Part shown: piece by piece, positions 8,439-15,813 of the stretch
Layout of the letters: each line of letters starts with the position of its first letter
How positions within the stretch are numbered: the first letter of the stretch is position 1
Origin: an uncultured Oscillospiraceae bacterium
GTDB lineage: Bacteria > Bacillota > Clostridia > Oscillospirales > Oscillospiraceae
Direction: 5' to 3'
Length of the DNA stretch: 41,014 bases
Assembly: GCA_944385475.1 (NCBI GenBank)
Contig: CALWXJ010000030.1
Location: 1-41,014, forward strand
Position numbers and translations under genes: made by a program
The notes under the pieces: generated by a model
The model's database searches: none
Told to the model about the DNA's origin: nothing
What the model saw: the letters and a program-made list of their open reading frames with translations, nothing else

Positions 8439-8900
8439 GTTTCTTTCCTCCCAAATCATAGCGTTTCTGCCGAGCTGGCAGAATCTCCTTTCCTCTTCGG
8501 AAAAAAGAAGTTGAAAACAGGCTGTTTGGCAATCACTGATTCACCAGGAGCTTGTTGTGCGCCGGGCGTTCCTGCCCGGCCACACAAAAGCCGGACCGCT
8601 GCCGCCCGTTCGGTTTCCCTCTCCTTCATCTGTGCCGAAAGACGGCGCTCAGGCGGGATATCCCTTGTTTTACCGATTTTACAGCTGCCGGGATACTTTC
8701 CAGCAGGCAGGCTCTGCCTGCTGTACAGGACCCCGGTCTCACCGCCTCCCAGCGCAGCGGTTGTTCTCTTTCTGAAAACCGGGCTCCTGTGTGCCAAAAG
8801 CGCTTACTGCCGCAAACGCCCTTTGCACAGTGGTCGCATGTCGTTTACCTGTGGCCGCGTTTTCCCTTCCGCGGCGCTCTCTCCCCTCCTTTGTCTGATT
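8439..8900 (-). other. 462-bp gap, possible long 5' leader of the NhaC gene
   Basis: No convincing coding sequence on either strand. It holds several hairpins: a perfect 10-bp stem with a 3-nt loop at 8701-8723, a 13-bp interrupted stem at 8555-8587, and a 7-bp stem at 8465-8483 just before the ribosome site. No known riboswitch consensus (S-box, L-box or T-box) was recognised, and no T-run follows any of these stems on the minus strand. Confidence 0.45.
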
Positions 8901-10100
8901 TTATACCTTGGCCAAAGCCTCATCCAGTTCGGCAATGATGTCCTCGGGGCACTCAATGCCGATGGAGAAGCGCAGCTGACCCATGGAGATGCCCGCGGCC
9001 TTCATATCCTCGGGACTGTATGCCCGGTGAGAGGTCTTGGCGGGATAGGAAATGGTGGTGGAATAGCTGGCCAGGCTGGGCACGAACTTGATGCTCTTGC
9101 ACTCTTTGATCAGCGTGCTGGCGCCCTGCTCGCCATTGATGATATCGGCGCTGAGCATACCGCCGCAGCGGCCTTCCACAAACAGCTTATCCGCCAGGGG
9201 CTTGTATTTGGAGGACTCCAGGCCGGGATAATACACCCGCTCCACCTTGGGGTGCTTCTCCAGGAACTGGGCCACCTTCAGGGCGTTTCTGGAATGCTGC
9301 TCCATGCGCAGATCCAGCGTACGCATGCTGCGGCACAGGAGCCACGCCTCGAAGGGCCCCATGATGGCGCCGTAGAGGGTAAAGCAGCGATGGATGGCGG
9401 CAATATTTTCCTTGTTGGACAAAACAGCGCCGCCGATGAGATCGCTGTGGCCACCCAGGTATTTGGTGGTGCTGTATACCACGATGTCAGCCCCCAGATC
9501 CAGAGGACGGGCAACAGCGGGGGTGGCGAAGGTATTGTCCACGATGAACTTGCAGCCGTGGGCATGGGCCACCTTCGCCACGTTGGGCAGATCCATGACC
9601 TCCATCAGGGGATTGCTGATGGTCTCTGTGTAGACGATCTTCGTATTGGGGCGGATGGCGTCCTCTACGGCGTTGAGATCCTCAAAATCCACGAAGGTCA
9701 CTTCCACGCCGAAGCGGGGCAGCTCATGCTTGAAGTAGTCATACACGCCGCCGTACAAAACAGGAGAGGAGACAATGTGGTCCCCGCTCTGCACGTTGGC
9801 GATGATGGCATTGATAATGGCGGCCATGCCGGAGGAGAACACCAGGGCCCCCTCAGCCCCCTCGGCCGCGCACAGGACTTCTTCTGCAGCGTCGGTCCCG
9901 GGGTTTGTCATGCGGGAATAGACATAGCCATCTGCTTCGCCGGCATAGACGGCATCCAGGGAGGGAACGTCATCAAAGGAAAAAACGGAGCTCATGTAGA
10001 TTGGCAGAACCTTGGGAACGGAGACGCCGCTGGCGATTTTCTTTGCCAGGTCATGATCGCCTGCATGGGCAAGGCGCGTCTTGATGTGCTTATTATTCAT
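8901..10100 (-). CDS. PLP-dependent Cys/Met metabolism enzyme (methionine gamma-lyase-like)
   Basis: A 399-residue fold-type I PLP enzyme of the trans-sulfuration family (methionine gamma-lyase, cystathionine gamma-lyase or synthase). The PLP lysine is K213 in YSTTKYLGGHSD. The phosphate-binding YSRMTNPG and the C-terminal LRFSIGIECPEDI are also present. The loop that in classical methionine gamma-lyases holds a catalytic Cys (LYGC) reads LYGGVY here, as in cystathionine enzymes, so the exact substrate is open. The next transporter gene and the absence of biosynthetic neighbours favour a degradative role that yields a thiol, ammonia and a 2-oxo acid. The ATG at 10100 is chosen because GAGGG lies eight bases upstream. 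A LysR gene diverges from it. Confidence 0.88.
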   Translation of the reverse strand: MNNKHIKTRLAHAGDHDLAKKIASGVSVPKVLPIYMSSVFSFDDVPSLDAVYAGEADGYVYSRMTNPGTDAAEEVLCAAEGAEGALVFSSGMAAIINAIIANVQSGDHIVSSPVLYGGVYDYFKHELPRFGVEVTFVDFEDLNAVEDAIRPNTKIVYTETISNPLMEVMDLPNVAKVAHAHGCKFIVDNTFATPAVARPLDLGADIVVYSTTKYLGGHSDLIGGAVLSNKENIAAIHRCFTLYGAIMGPFEAWLLCRSMRTLDLRMEQHSRNALKVAQFLEKHPKVERVYYPGLESSKYKPLADKLFVEGRCGGMLSADIINGEQGASTLIKECKSIKFVPSLASYSTTISYPAKTSHRAYSPEDMKAAGISMGQLRFSIGIECPEDIIAELDEALAKV

Positions 10101-10152
10101 AGCCATATCCCTCATTCTTTCCATGTTTTTTGTCATTTTTCAATATTTTTTC

Positions 10153-10166
10153 GCAATGGCCATTGC
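10153..10166. promoter_or_regulatory. Perfect 14-bp palindrome in the divergent LysR promoter region
   Basis: GCAATGGCCATTGC is fully self-complementary. It overlaps the -35 box proposed for the LysR gene and lies 53 bp before the start of the PLP enzyme. This is a suitable place for a LysR autoregulatory and activator site, but nothing identifies the bound protein. Confidence 0.5.
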
Positions 10167-10192
10167 TTTTTATTCATAATATCATATATAAT
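10163..10192 (+). promoter_or_regulatory. Predicted sigma-A promoter for the LysR gene
   Basis: A -35 of TTGCTT (10163-10168) and a perfect -10 of TATAAT (10187-10192) are separated by 18 bp in a strongly AT-rich stretch. The predicted transcript starts near 10199 and reads into the LysR gene at 10306. Confidence 0.65.
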
Positions 10193-10200
10193 GGGAATAA

Positions 10201-10218
10201 GGAAATTCCTATATTTCC
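10201..10218. promoter_or_regulatory. Inverted repeat GGAAAT-N6-ATTTCC, second candidate operator
   Basis: An interrupted palindrome with 6-bp arms lies at the predicted LysR transcription start, 35 bp after the first palindrome. LysR-type regulators usually bind two sites in such divergent regions. The spacing is compatible with that, but the assignment is inferred. Confidence 0.4.
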
Positions 10219-10305
10219 AAAATATATATCGCTTTTTTGCATATCTAAAGTCCTTGGCTTCGTTGTTTTTTTAACGGACCCCGCCGGCAAAAGGGAGGGA
10301 TTTTT

Positions 10306-11235
10306 TTGACTTTGCAACAGCTTCAGTATCTCATCGCCATCGTGGAGAGCAACTCCATCAACCAGGCAGCCCAGACGCTGTTCGTCTCCCAATCCAGCAT
10401 CAGCAAAGCCATCAAGCAGCTGGAAGAGGAGCTGGGGTTCCAGCTGATGGAGCGCAATTACCGGGGCGTCACTTTCACCCCCCGGGGACTGGAGTTCCTG
10501 CGGGACGCCTATGTTTTGATGGAGCAGTTTGATGTCCTGAAAAGCCGGTATCTTTCCAATTCTTATGACACCATCAGCTTTTCTGTGTCCTCCCAGCACT
10601 ATATTTTTGTGCTGGAGGCCATCTCCCGTATGGTCAATTTGCTGGACGGGCACTCCTACGCCGTCCATCTGCGGGAATCCCGCACCTCCGAGATCATCAA
10701 CGACGTGGTGACCCGCCAGAGCAAAATTGGGTTCATCTATTACTACCATCTCAATGAGACATTTATTCGCAAGGAATTGGAACGATACAACCTGGAGTTT
10801 CATCCCTTTTGTGAGGCGACGCCCCATGCCTACCTCTCCCGTTTCCATCCTCTGGCCCAAGAGAAATCCCTTACCCAGGCTATGCTGGAGCCCTTTCCCT
10901 ATGTCTGCTACGACCAGGGGACAGACCCCAGCAATCTCGACGAGGAGATTTTCTCCCCCAACCACCCCAATCAGACCATTTATGTGACAGATCGCTGCTC
11001 CATGTTCAATGTCATCCTCCACTCCAATGGCTATTCTCTGGGCTCCGGGCTGCTGCTCAACGACTATATTCAAGACGACATCCTCTCGCTGCCCCTGTCT
11101 TCACCCGCCTCCGGCAGCACCATGTACATTGGGTGGATCAAGCCCGTGGGCCAGCCCCTGGATGCGGAGAGCGAGCAGTTCATCCAGTTCTGTCAGGAGG
11201 CCCTGGATCATTGCTACACCGGTCCCCGGAAATGA
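10306..11235 (+). CDS. LysR-family transcriptional regulator
   Basis: A 309-residue LysR regulator. The N-terminal winged helix (residues 1-60: LQQLQYLIAIVESNSINQAA, then TLFVSQSSISKAIKQLEEEL) is followed by a two-lobed effector-binding domain. It begins with TTG, and AAGGGAGGG lies six bases upstream. A second in-frame TTG two codons later is less well placed. It is transcribed away from the PLP enzyme, NhaC and AhpD-like block, so it is the natural candidate regulator of those genes, responding to an amino acid or thiol-related signal. A strong intrinsic terminator ends it at 11274-11309. Confidence 0.9.
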   Translation: MTLQQLQYLIAIVESNSINQAAQTLFVSQSSISKAIKQLEEELGFQLMERNYRGVTFTPRGLEFLRDAYVLMEQFDVLKSRYLSNSYDTISFSVSSQHYIFVLEAISRMVNLLDGHSYAVHLRESRTSEIINDVVTRQSKIGFIYYYHLNETFIRKELERYNLEFHPFCEATPHAYLSRFHPLAQEKSLTQAMLEPFPYVCYDQGTDPSNLDEEIFSPNHPNQTIYVTDRCSMFNVILHSNGYSLGSGLLLNDYIQDDILSLPLSSPASGSTMYIGWIKPVGQPLDAESEQFIQFCQEALDHCYTGPRK

Positions 11236-11273
11236 CCCCCTCTTTTAAACCACCTCCCCCCGAAAATAGAATG

Positions 11274-11309
11274 CCGGGACCCCGCAGCTGCGGGGCCCCG
11301 GTATTTTTT
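11274..11309 (+). terminator. Intrinsic terminator of the LysR gene, also facing the M15 gene
   Basis: A GC-rich stem of about 13 bp with a single mismatch (CCGGGACCCCGCA and its complement) is followed by TATTTTTT on the plus strand. It lies between two convergent genes, and on the minus strand a weaker T-rich stretch also follows, so it may serve both. Confidence 0.88.
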
Positions 11310-11336
11310 AAGCTGCGGCCGCAAATTTCAGCGGCA

Positions 11337-11978
11337 TCACTCCAGCAGCTTCAGCCGCTGGAAGATCACAGCCGCCTGCTCCCGGGTCAGGGGTGCCTGA
11401 GGGGCGCTGCCATCCAGGATGCCGGCCTTTTGCGCGGCCTCCCAAGAGGCGGCGGCCCACTCCCCCGCCGGGCGGGTCTTGAGTTTGGCCGCGTGACTCA
11501 CCAGCGCCGCTTCAAACATCTGGTTAAACTGCTCCTGGGTCATCTCCACTTCCTCCTTCCCATACAGCGGCATGAGGGGCGGAAGTCTGCCGGCCCAGAT
11601 GTCGCTGCTTTGATACGTGTGGCCGGGGCCGCTCCACTGCATGTGGGGATAGTCCGGAAAGCTCTTCCAGCGGCCGCCCCACTCAAAGCCCATCTCCTCC
11701 CCGATTTTTCCACAGGACTGGAAAAAAACAGGGTCATCGTATTCGTGGCCGGCAACATTTTTGCAAAAGTCAAACGCCAGGCCCACTCCCTGGGCATGGA
11801 AGGAGGGCCGTTTGGACTTGCTGGCGCCTCTGTTGTAGGCGTCCAGCTGATATGCGTCGTCCCGGACCGTCCCTGTGATCAGGGGATTTAACCCTGCTTC
11901 TCTGCACCGCTCCAAAAAGATGCGACAGTTGGCCGCCACATCCTGCCGGAGATCATCAATGTTTCTGCTGTTATACAG
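11337..11978 (-). CDS. Phage-type M15 peptidoglycan endopeptidase with SLH-like tail
   Basis: A 213-residue M15 (VanY/L-Ala-D-Glu peptidase-like) zinc enzyme that cuts peptidoglycan stem peptides. The metal and catalytic set is visible in SFHAQGVGLAFDF and DYPHMQW. The C-terminal 45 residues (SWEAAQKAGILDGSAPQAP and LTREQAAVIFQRL) look like an SLH motif. Similar proteins are lysins of clostridial prophages. The conserved N-terminus YNSRNIDDLRQDVAAN continues in frame upstream of a GTG at 11939, and the expected ATG position (11976-11978) reads CTG, nine bases after GAGAGGG. Either CTG is the start codon or the gene is damaged and starts late at GTG. No other phage genes are nearby. Confidence 0.78.
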   Translation of the reverse strand: MYNSRNIDDLRQDVAANCRIFLERCREAGLNPLITGTVRDDAYQLDAYNRGASKSKRPSFHAQGVGLAFDFCKNVAGHEYDDPVFFQSCGKIGEEMGFEWGGRWKSFPDYPHMQWSGPGHTYQSSDIWAGRLPPLMPLYGKEEVEMTQEQFNQMFEAALVSHAAKLKTRPAGEWAAASWEAAQKAGILDGSAPQAPLTREQAAVIFQRLKLLE

Positions 11979-12001
11979 GCAATATCACCCTCTCCTGAAA
12001 C

Positions 12002-12029
12002 GGCGGGCCGCAGAGGTTTGCGGCCCGCC
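12002..12029. repeat. GC hairpin, copy 1 of a stem also found at 29149-29176
   Basis: GGCGGGCCGCA and TGCGGCCCGCC form an 11-bp perfect stem with a 6-nt loop. The first ten base pairs are identical to those of the hairpin at 29149-29176, 17 kb away. No T-run follows on the minus strand. The rest of 11979-12272 holds GC-rich inverted repeats but no supported gene. Confidence 0.6.
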
Positions 12030-12191
12030 CCTCTGTCTTTTCCGGCGGGGGGCAGCGCCCCGCGCCCACGGCCGGTGCCCGCAGACCCGGCCGCTCCCCA
12101 TTCTATGCAAAAAGTGCCCCGGCGGGACCGCTCCCGGGGCGTGGGCTTTCGCCGCCGGAGCCCGCCTCTTTCAGCCCGCCCCATCAGGTGG

Positions 12192-12232
12192 AAAAAGGGG
12201 CCGCCGGGCGGGGATTTCCCTTCCGGCGGTCC
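12192..12232 (-). terminator. Terminator at the end of the M28 gene pair
   Basis: On the minus strand CCGCCGG pairs with CCGGCGG across a 15-nt loop, and the arm runs into CTTTTT. It lies 41 bp after the stop codon of the downstream M28-like gene and probably ends the peptide-use transcript. Confidence 0.72.
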
Positions 12233-12272
12233 TTCTTTTCTTTTTGTTCTCCCGGAGATCCTTGCGCCCTTA

Positions 12273-13970
12273 TCAGGTCTTGAGATAGTCCTCCATCACC
12301 TGGCGGACCTCCTCCAGCTGACCACAGAGGCGATTGACCTCCCGCTGGAAATCTGTGCGCTGGAAGAGGAAGAGCCTGGCAGGTGCGTTCTCCCGCTCCA
12401 TGCCCTGGGCGGAGCGCAGTACGCCGAAGGGCCCGTAGGAGAGGGAGGGCATCTGATGGTAGCGGTCAGAGCTGGTATACACCAAACGGGCCATCTCACC
12501 CACCGTTCTTTTCAAGACGGCGTCCGCCGAAGCGTCAGCGGTTTTCTCCACCGCCGTCTCAAATGCCTGACACACCTCCCCCAGGGCCTCCACGGCCTCC
12601 ACCACCGGCGCCGCGTCAAATTCCGGCGCAAGGCGCAGCCCTTTCAGCTCCTCCCCCATCCACCGGGCAAAGGCCGCCGGCTTTACAGGCAAAGCCGGGG
12701 CGTTGGCCACCAGGCAGCAAAGATGCCCGTTGAGCCGGGCATCCCGCAGGAGGATGTCCGGATCCAGCTTATCCAGGGTGTCCTCTGCGGTATGCCACCA
12801 GGGCCCCCCGCTGGGGCAGGGGGAGACCCGCTCTTCATCCAGGGGCTCGTACTTGAACATCACATGGATGGGGATGCGGGCTCCCCAAAAGCTCTGATCC
12901 GCCCCCCGGATCATGGGGATAAAGGGCTTGGCCTTTCGCCCGGTATAGGTCTCGATGAGTCCTGCCGTCAGAGCCTCCCCCTCGGTACAGGCGGTCCTGG
13001 CCCGGATCTGCTTGGCGTTTTTGCATCCCGTGAGATCCAGGTTGATACTGGCCACGCACCGGTCCGTCAGTTCTTTGAGGTGATGGTCGCAATACCAGGC
13101 AGAGCCGGCATACCGAGCATCGGAGTGCCCGGACCACCACGCGATCCGCACACCCCGCAGCAGCTTGTCCCGGTGCTTCCAAAAGGCCCGTGCCAGCTCC
13201 AGCAAGATGGCGTCGCTGCCGGCGTTGTCCGTGATCCCCTCATACCAGGAGTCATAGTGGCCGTTAAGCAGGACGAAGCTCTCCGTCCTGCCGGGAATAT
13301 CCACCACCGGCATGCGGCTGACCCGGACCTGGGTATCCGTTTCCACATTCAGCACCGCAGTGACGTCCTGGTCCTGGATCCGCCGGGCCAGAGCGGTCCC
13401 GTCCTCCAGAGAGATCCCCGCAGAGGGCAGCGGATCCAAAATGGCCAGATCGCTCCGCCCGGGGGTGCCCCAGACGGCGCTGATGTTGTCATGGTGGATG
13501 TATCCCCCGGGGCTTTCGTTGATGTGGACCACGGCCAATCCCCCGGCCCGCTTTACCTCATCGGCAAACTTCCCGCCCCCGGCGTGAGAGAGGACGATCT
13601 TGCCCCGGAAGGCGGCAAAACGCCGCAGGTTTTCATTTTCCGTGATGTGGGGTTTTTCTGACCACGCATCGTATACCATCTGGGCGGTGAGGTCTTTGGC
13701 CTGGCCGCTGTATACATCTGCCAAAAGCCGCACCTGCTCCCCTTCCACCTGCAAAGCGGCCCTCACCGGCAGGCTGGCATACGCCTCATATGTCTCGATG
13801 GAATACGGAATCCCCGCCGCCCCAAGGCGGGCAATCAGATCATCCACAAAGGCCTCTCCCTGGGGCGTGCCGGTATAGCGGTGCCACTGGTTCATCCGCT
13901 CCACATGCTCCACCATGCGCCCTTGATTCAGCTCCTGCCCCACGGCCGCAAACAGTGTTTCCCCGTCCAT
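12273..13970 (-). CDS. M28-family peptidase-like protein with PA domain (second copy)
   Basis: A 565-residue zinc-peptidase-fold protein with a protease-associated insert (about residues 120-240). Ligand motifs of clan MH are present: GHYDSW, TDNAGSD, the Asp in NLDLTG and the late His in WWHTAEDTLDKLD. The segment that normally reads G-A-E-E, holding the catalytic Glu and a zinc ligand, instead reads WWSGHSDARYAGS. It has no signal peptide, so it would act on imported peptides or amides. The ATG at 13970 has AAGGAGG eight bases upstream; another ATG at 13976 is too close to that site. It is a paralogue of the next upstream gene and follows it after 76 bp. Hydrolase activity is likely but unproven. 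Confidence 0.82.
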   Translation of the reverse strand: MDGETLFAAVGQELNQGRMVEHVERMNQWHRYTGTPQGEAFVDDLIARLGAAGIPYSIETYEAYASLPVRAALQVEGEQVRLLADVYSGQAKDLTAQMVYDAWSEKPHITENENLRRFAAFRGKIVLSHAGGGKFADEVKRAGGLAVVHINESPGGYIHHDNISAVWGTPGRSDLAILDPLPSAGISLEDGTALARRIQDQDVTAVLNVETDTQVRVSRMPVVDIPGRTESFVLLNGHYDSWYEGITDNAGSDAILLELARAFWKHRDKLLRGVRIAWWSGHSDARYAGSAWYCDHHLKELTDRCVASINLDLTGCKNAKQIRARTACTEGEALTAGLIETYTGRKAKPFIPMIRGADQSFWGARIPIHVMFKYEPLDEERVSPCPSGGPWWHTAEDTLDKLDPDILLRDARLNGHLCCLVANAPALPVKPAAFARWMGEELKGLRLAPEFDAAPVVEAVEALGEVCQAFETAVEKTADASADAVLKRTVGEMARLVYTSSDRYHQMPSLSYGPFGVLRSAQGMERENAPARLFLFQRTDFQREVNRLCGQLEEVRQVMEDYLKT

Positions 13971-14046
13971 GGTCATTTCCTCCTTGTCAATTTCCGCCCC
14001 CGGGGCGCCGTCCCGTCCCAGGGGAATTCCCTGCTTCCGTCCCGTC

Positions 14047-15720
14047 TCAAAGGACGCTCTCAATGAGGCGGATGGCCCGGATCAGGCTGTGGTTGATGAA
14101 GTTGGATGCCCGCAGCACCTCCAGCCGCAGCGCCATGCGCTCTTGCTGCGGCGTCTGCTTGTCCGCCAGGCGGCGGATGGGGGTGAGGCAGGGCATGGGA
14201 TCGATGTCCGTGGCGGGCTCCGTCCCATAGGGGTTGCCCCGGCAGAAGTTCAAAAGCACCAGGATCCGCCCCAGCTTCACCAGCGTATCGTTGCGCACGC
14301 TGTCTGACAAATTGGCCTCATCAAAGGCCTTGCAGGCCTCCTGCAGCTTCAAAGAGCGGGCGATGGCGGGACCCAAGTCAAAGTCCTCGCCGGCCATGGC
14401 GTTCCAGTTTTCCAGGTGGCGGGTGATATCCTGGGCGGAGCGCTGAAAGTGCAAAGGCAGCACCGGCTCTGTAAGGAAGGTGAGGGTATACTCCCCCACG
14501 ATCTTGGCATCCCGGCGGAGATTGTCCGGATCGATCTTATCCAGGGTGTCATTGGGGGTGTGCCAGCCCTCCCCCAGCTCCGCCATGCCCCGGGGATACC
14601 CCATGGTGCCGTTGGGAAGAAGCACTTTTTTCTGGCGGGAGAAGGAGGCAAAGGCGCTGGAAATGCCCACGTTCCAAAAACTCTGGTCCCCCAGGCGGGC
14701 ACAGCGGACCCCCTGGAAATCCACTCCCGTCTGCTCCTTGACGATCTGCACCGCCAGGTCCTTGGTCTCCGGCATGATGATGGAGCGGGTGAGATCCTCC
14801 GCCCCCTTGCACCCGGCGGAGTCGGAGTTGATGTTCACCACACAGTTTTCATGGAGGTCCTCCCAGAACTCATCCACATATCTGGCAGAGCCCGCGTAGC
14901 GGCCGTGGGAGTGGCCGGAGAAGTAGACGATGCGGAAGTTTCTCTTCAAATCCTGGCGGTGGACCTGCACAAGACGGGCGATCTCCAGCTGCAAAGCGTT
15001 GCTGGTGCCGTTATCCACGGCCCCATAATACCAGGAGTCCAGGTGTCCGGAGAGCTGGACGAACTGCCGGGTGGGAACCGGAGCGGCCACCTCGCCCATC
15101 AGCAGGGGGATCTTCCGCCAGCCGCTGTCCGTCACGGTAGAAAGGTCCGCTATCAGCGTCTGCCCCTCCTTCAGCTGCGCCGCCAGCGCGTCGCCGCCCT
15201 GGTCATCCACAACGGAGGCCACGGGGATATCCGGCAGCAGGTCCCACTCAGAGGTGGTGGGGCTGCCCCAACAGGCGGAGGGGATGCACTCCCGGATAAT
15301 GGCGTCTTGAATGAACACCATCCCCACCGCTCCCCGGTCCTGGGCAGCCTTTACCGGCTCGTATTCCGCCCGGCCGTAGGTCAGGACGATCTTGCCCCGG
15401 CAGTCGGTCTCCTCCACATGTCCCTTTTCGCAAAACACCATGGGGGCCTTCGCCTGGGCGGTGGGTACCATGGAGTGGGTCTGGGCGTAGACCGCCGTCC
15501 CATTCACCGTCAGGGTGCAGCTCAGGGGCAGGCTGATATAGGCGTCCAGCTGGTGGAGCTGTGTCTCATAGCCATAGTCCTCCAGCCGCTTTTTCAAATA
15601 CAAAAATGCCTGGAGCTCTTCCTGGGAGCCGGACAGCCGCTCCCACTGGGCGATGGCCGTCACCGTCTCCATCATGTTTTCCACGCAGACCTCGTCTCGA
15701 ATTTGAGAAAATGTTCGCAT
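14047..15720 (-). CDS. M28-family peptidase-like protein with PA domain (first copy)
   Basis: A 557-residue paralogue of the following gene with the same domain order: N-terminal helices, peptidase half, PA insert, peptidase half, C-terminal helical tail. Motifs are SGHLDSWYYGAVDNG, the Asp of NINSDSAGCK and WHTPNDTLDKID. As in its partner, the G-A-E-E element is replaced, here by YFSGHSHGRYAGS. No secretion signal is seen. The ATG at 15720 has AAGGGAG upstream and is preferred to 15738. It sits after the binding-protein gene of a peptide transporter, separated by a terminator-like hairpin, so it probably processes the transported compound. The two copies may form a heterodimer or differ in specificity. 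Confidence 0.83.
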   Translation of the reverse strand: MRTFSQIRDEVCVENMMETVTAIAQWERLSGSQEELQAFLYLKKRLEDYGYETQLHQLDAYISLPLSCTLTVNGTAVYAQTHSMVPTAQAKAPMVFCEKGHVEETDCRGKIVLTYGRAEYEPVKAAQDRGAVGMVFIQDAIIRECIPSACWGSPTTSEWDLLPDIPVASVVDDQGGDALAAQLKEGQTLIADLSTVTDSGWRKIPLLMGEVAAPVPTRQFVQLSGHLDSWYYGAVDNGTSNALQLEIARLVQVHRQDLKRNFRIVYFSGHSHGRYAGSARYVDEFWEDLHENCVVNINSDSAGCKGAEDLTRSIIMPETKDLAVQIVKEQTGVDFQGVRCARLGDQSFWNVGISSAFASFSRQKKVLLPNGTMGYPRGMAELGEGWHTPNDTLDKIDPDNLRRDAKIVGEYTLTFLTEPVLPLHFQRSAQDITRHLENWNAMAGEDFDLGPAIARSLKLQEACKAFDEANLSDSVRNDTLVKLGRILVLLNFCRGNPYGTEPATDIDPMPCLTPIRRLADKQTPQQERMALRLEVLRASNFINHSLIRAIRLIESVL

Positions 15721-15735
15721 TGTAATTCTCCCTTT

Positions 15736-15770
15736 CAAAAACCAGGCGCCCGCCCGGAGGGCGGGCGCCT
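15736..15770 (-). terminator. Internal terminator between the binding-protein and M28 genes
   Basis: A perfect 11-bp GC stem with a 3-nt loop (GGCGCCCGCCC and its complement) is followed on the minus strand by TGGTTTTTG. It lies inside an otherwise co-directional gene set and would lower, but perhaps not abolish, expression of the M28 genes relative to the binding protein. Confidence 0.8.
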
Positions 15771-15813
15771 TTGTGCGTTGTCATTTGCTTTTCAAGGCGT
15801 ATGATGGAATTGA

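Noticed and set aside
8825-8900. Stretch resembling parts of a glycine riboswitch (GGGAGAG, GAAGGG, CAGGTAAACGACA on the minus strand)
   Set aside because: The CTCTC element that must pair with GGAGAG is missing and the order and spacing of the core do not match, so it is probably chance similarity.
8439-8900. Possible S-box or T-box leader before NhaC
   Set aside because: Neither the S-box core nor the T-box GGTGGNACCGCG element is present, and no terminator with a T-run precedes the gene.
8901-10100. Firm assignment of the PLP enzyme as methionine gamma-lyase
   Set aside because: The Cys typical of characterised methionine gamma-lyases is replaced by Gly in LYGGVY, so only the broader family is supported.
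11337-12272. Prophage remnant
   Set aside because: Only the M15 lysin looks phage-derived. No integrase, holin, structural gene or attachment repeat was found around it, so a prophage call is not supported.
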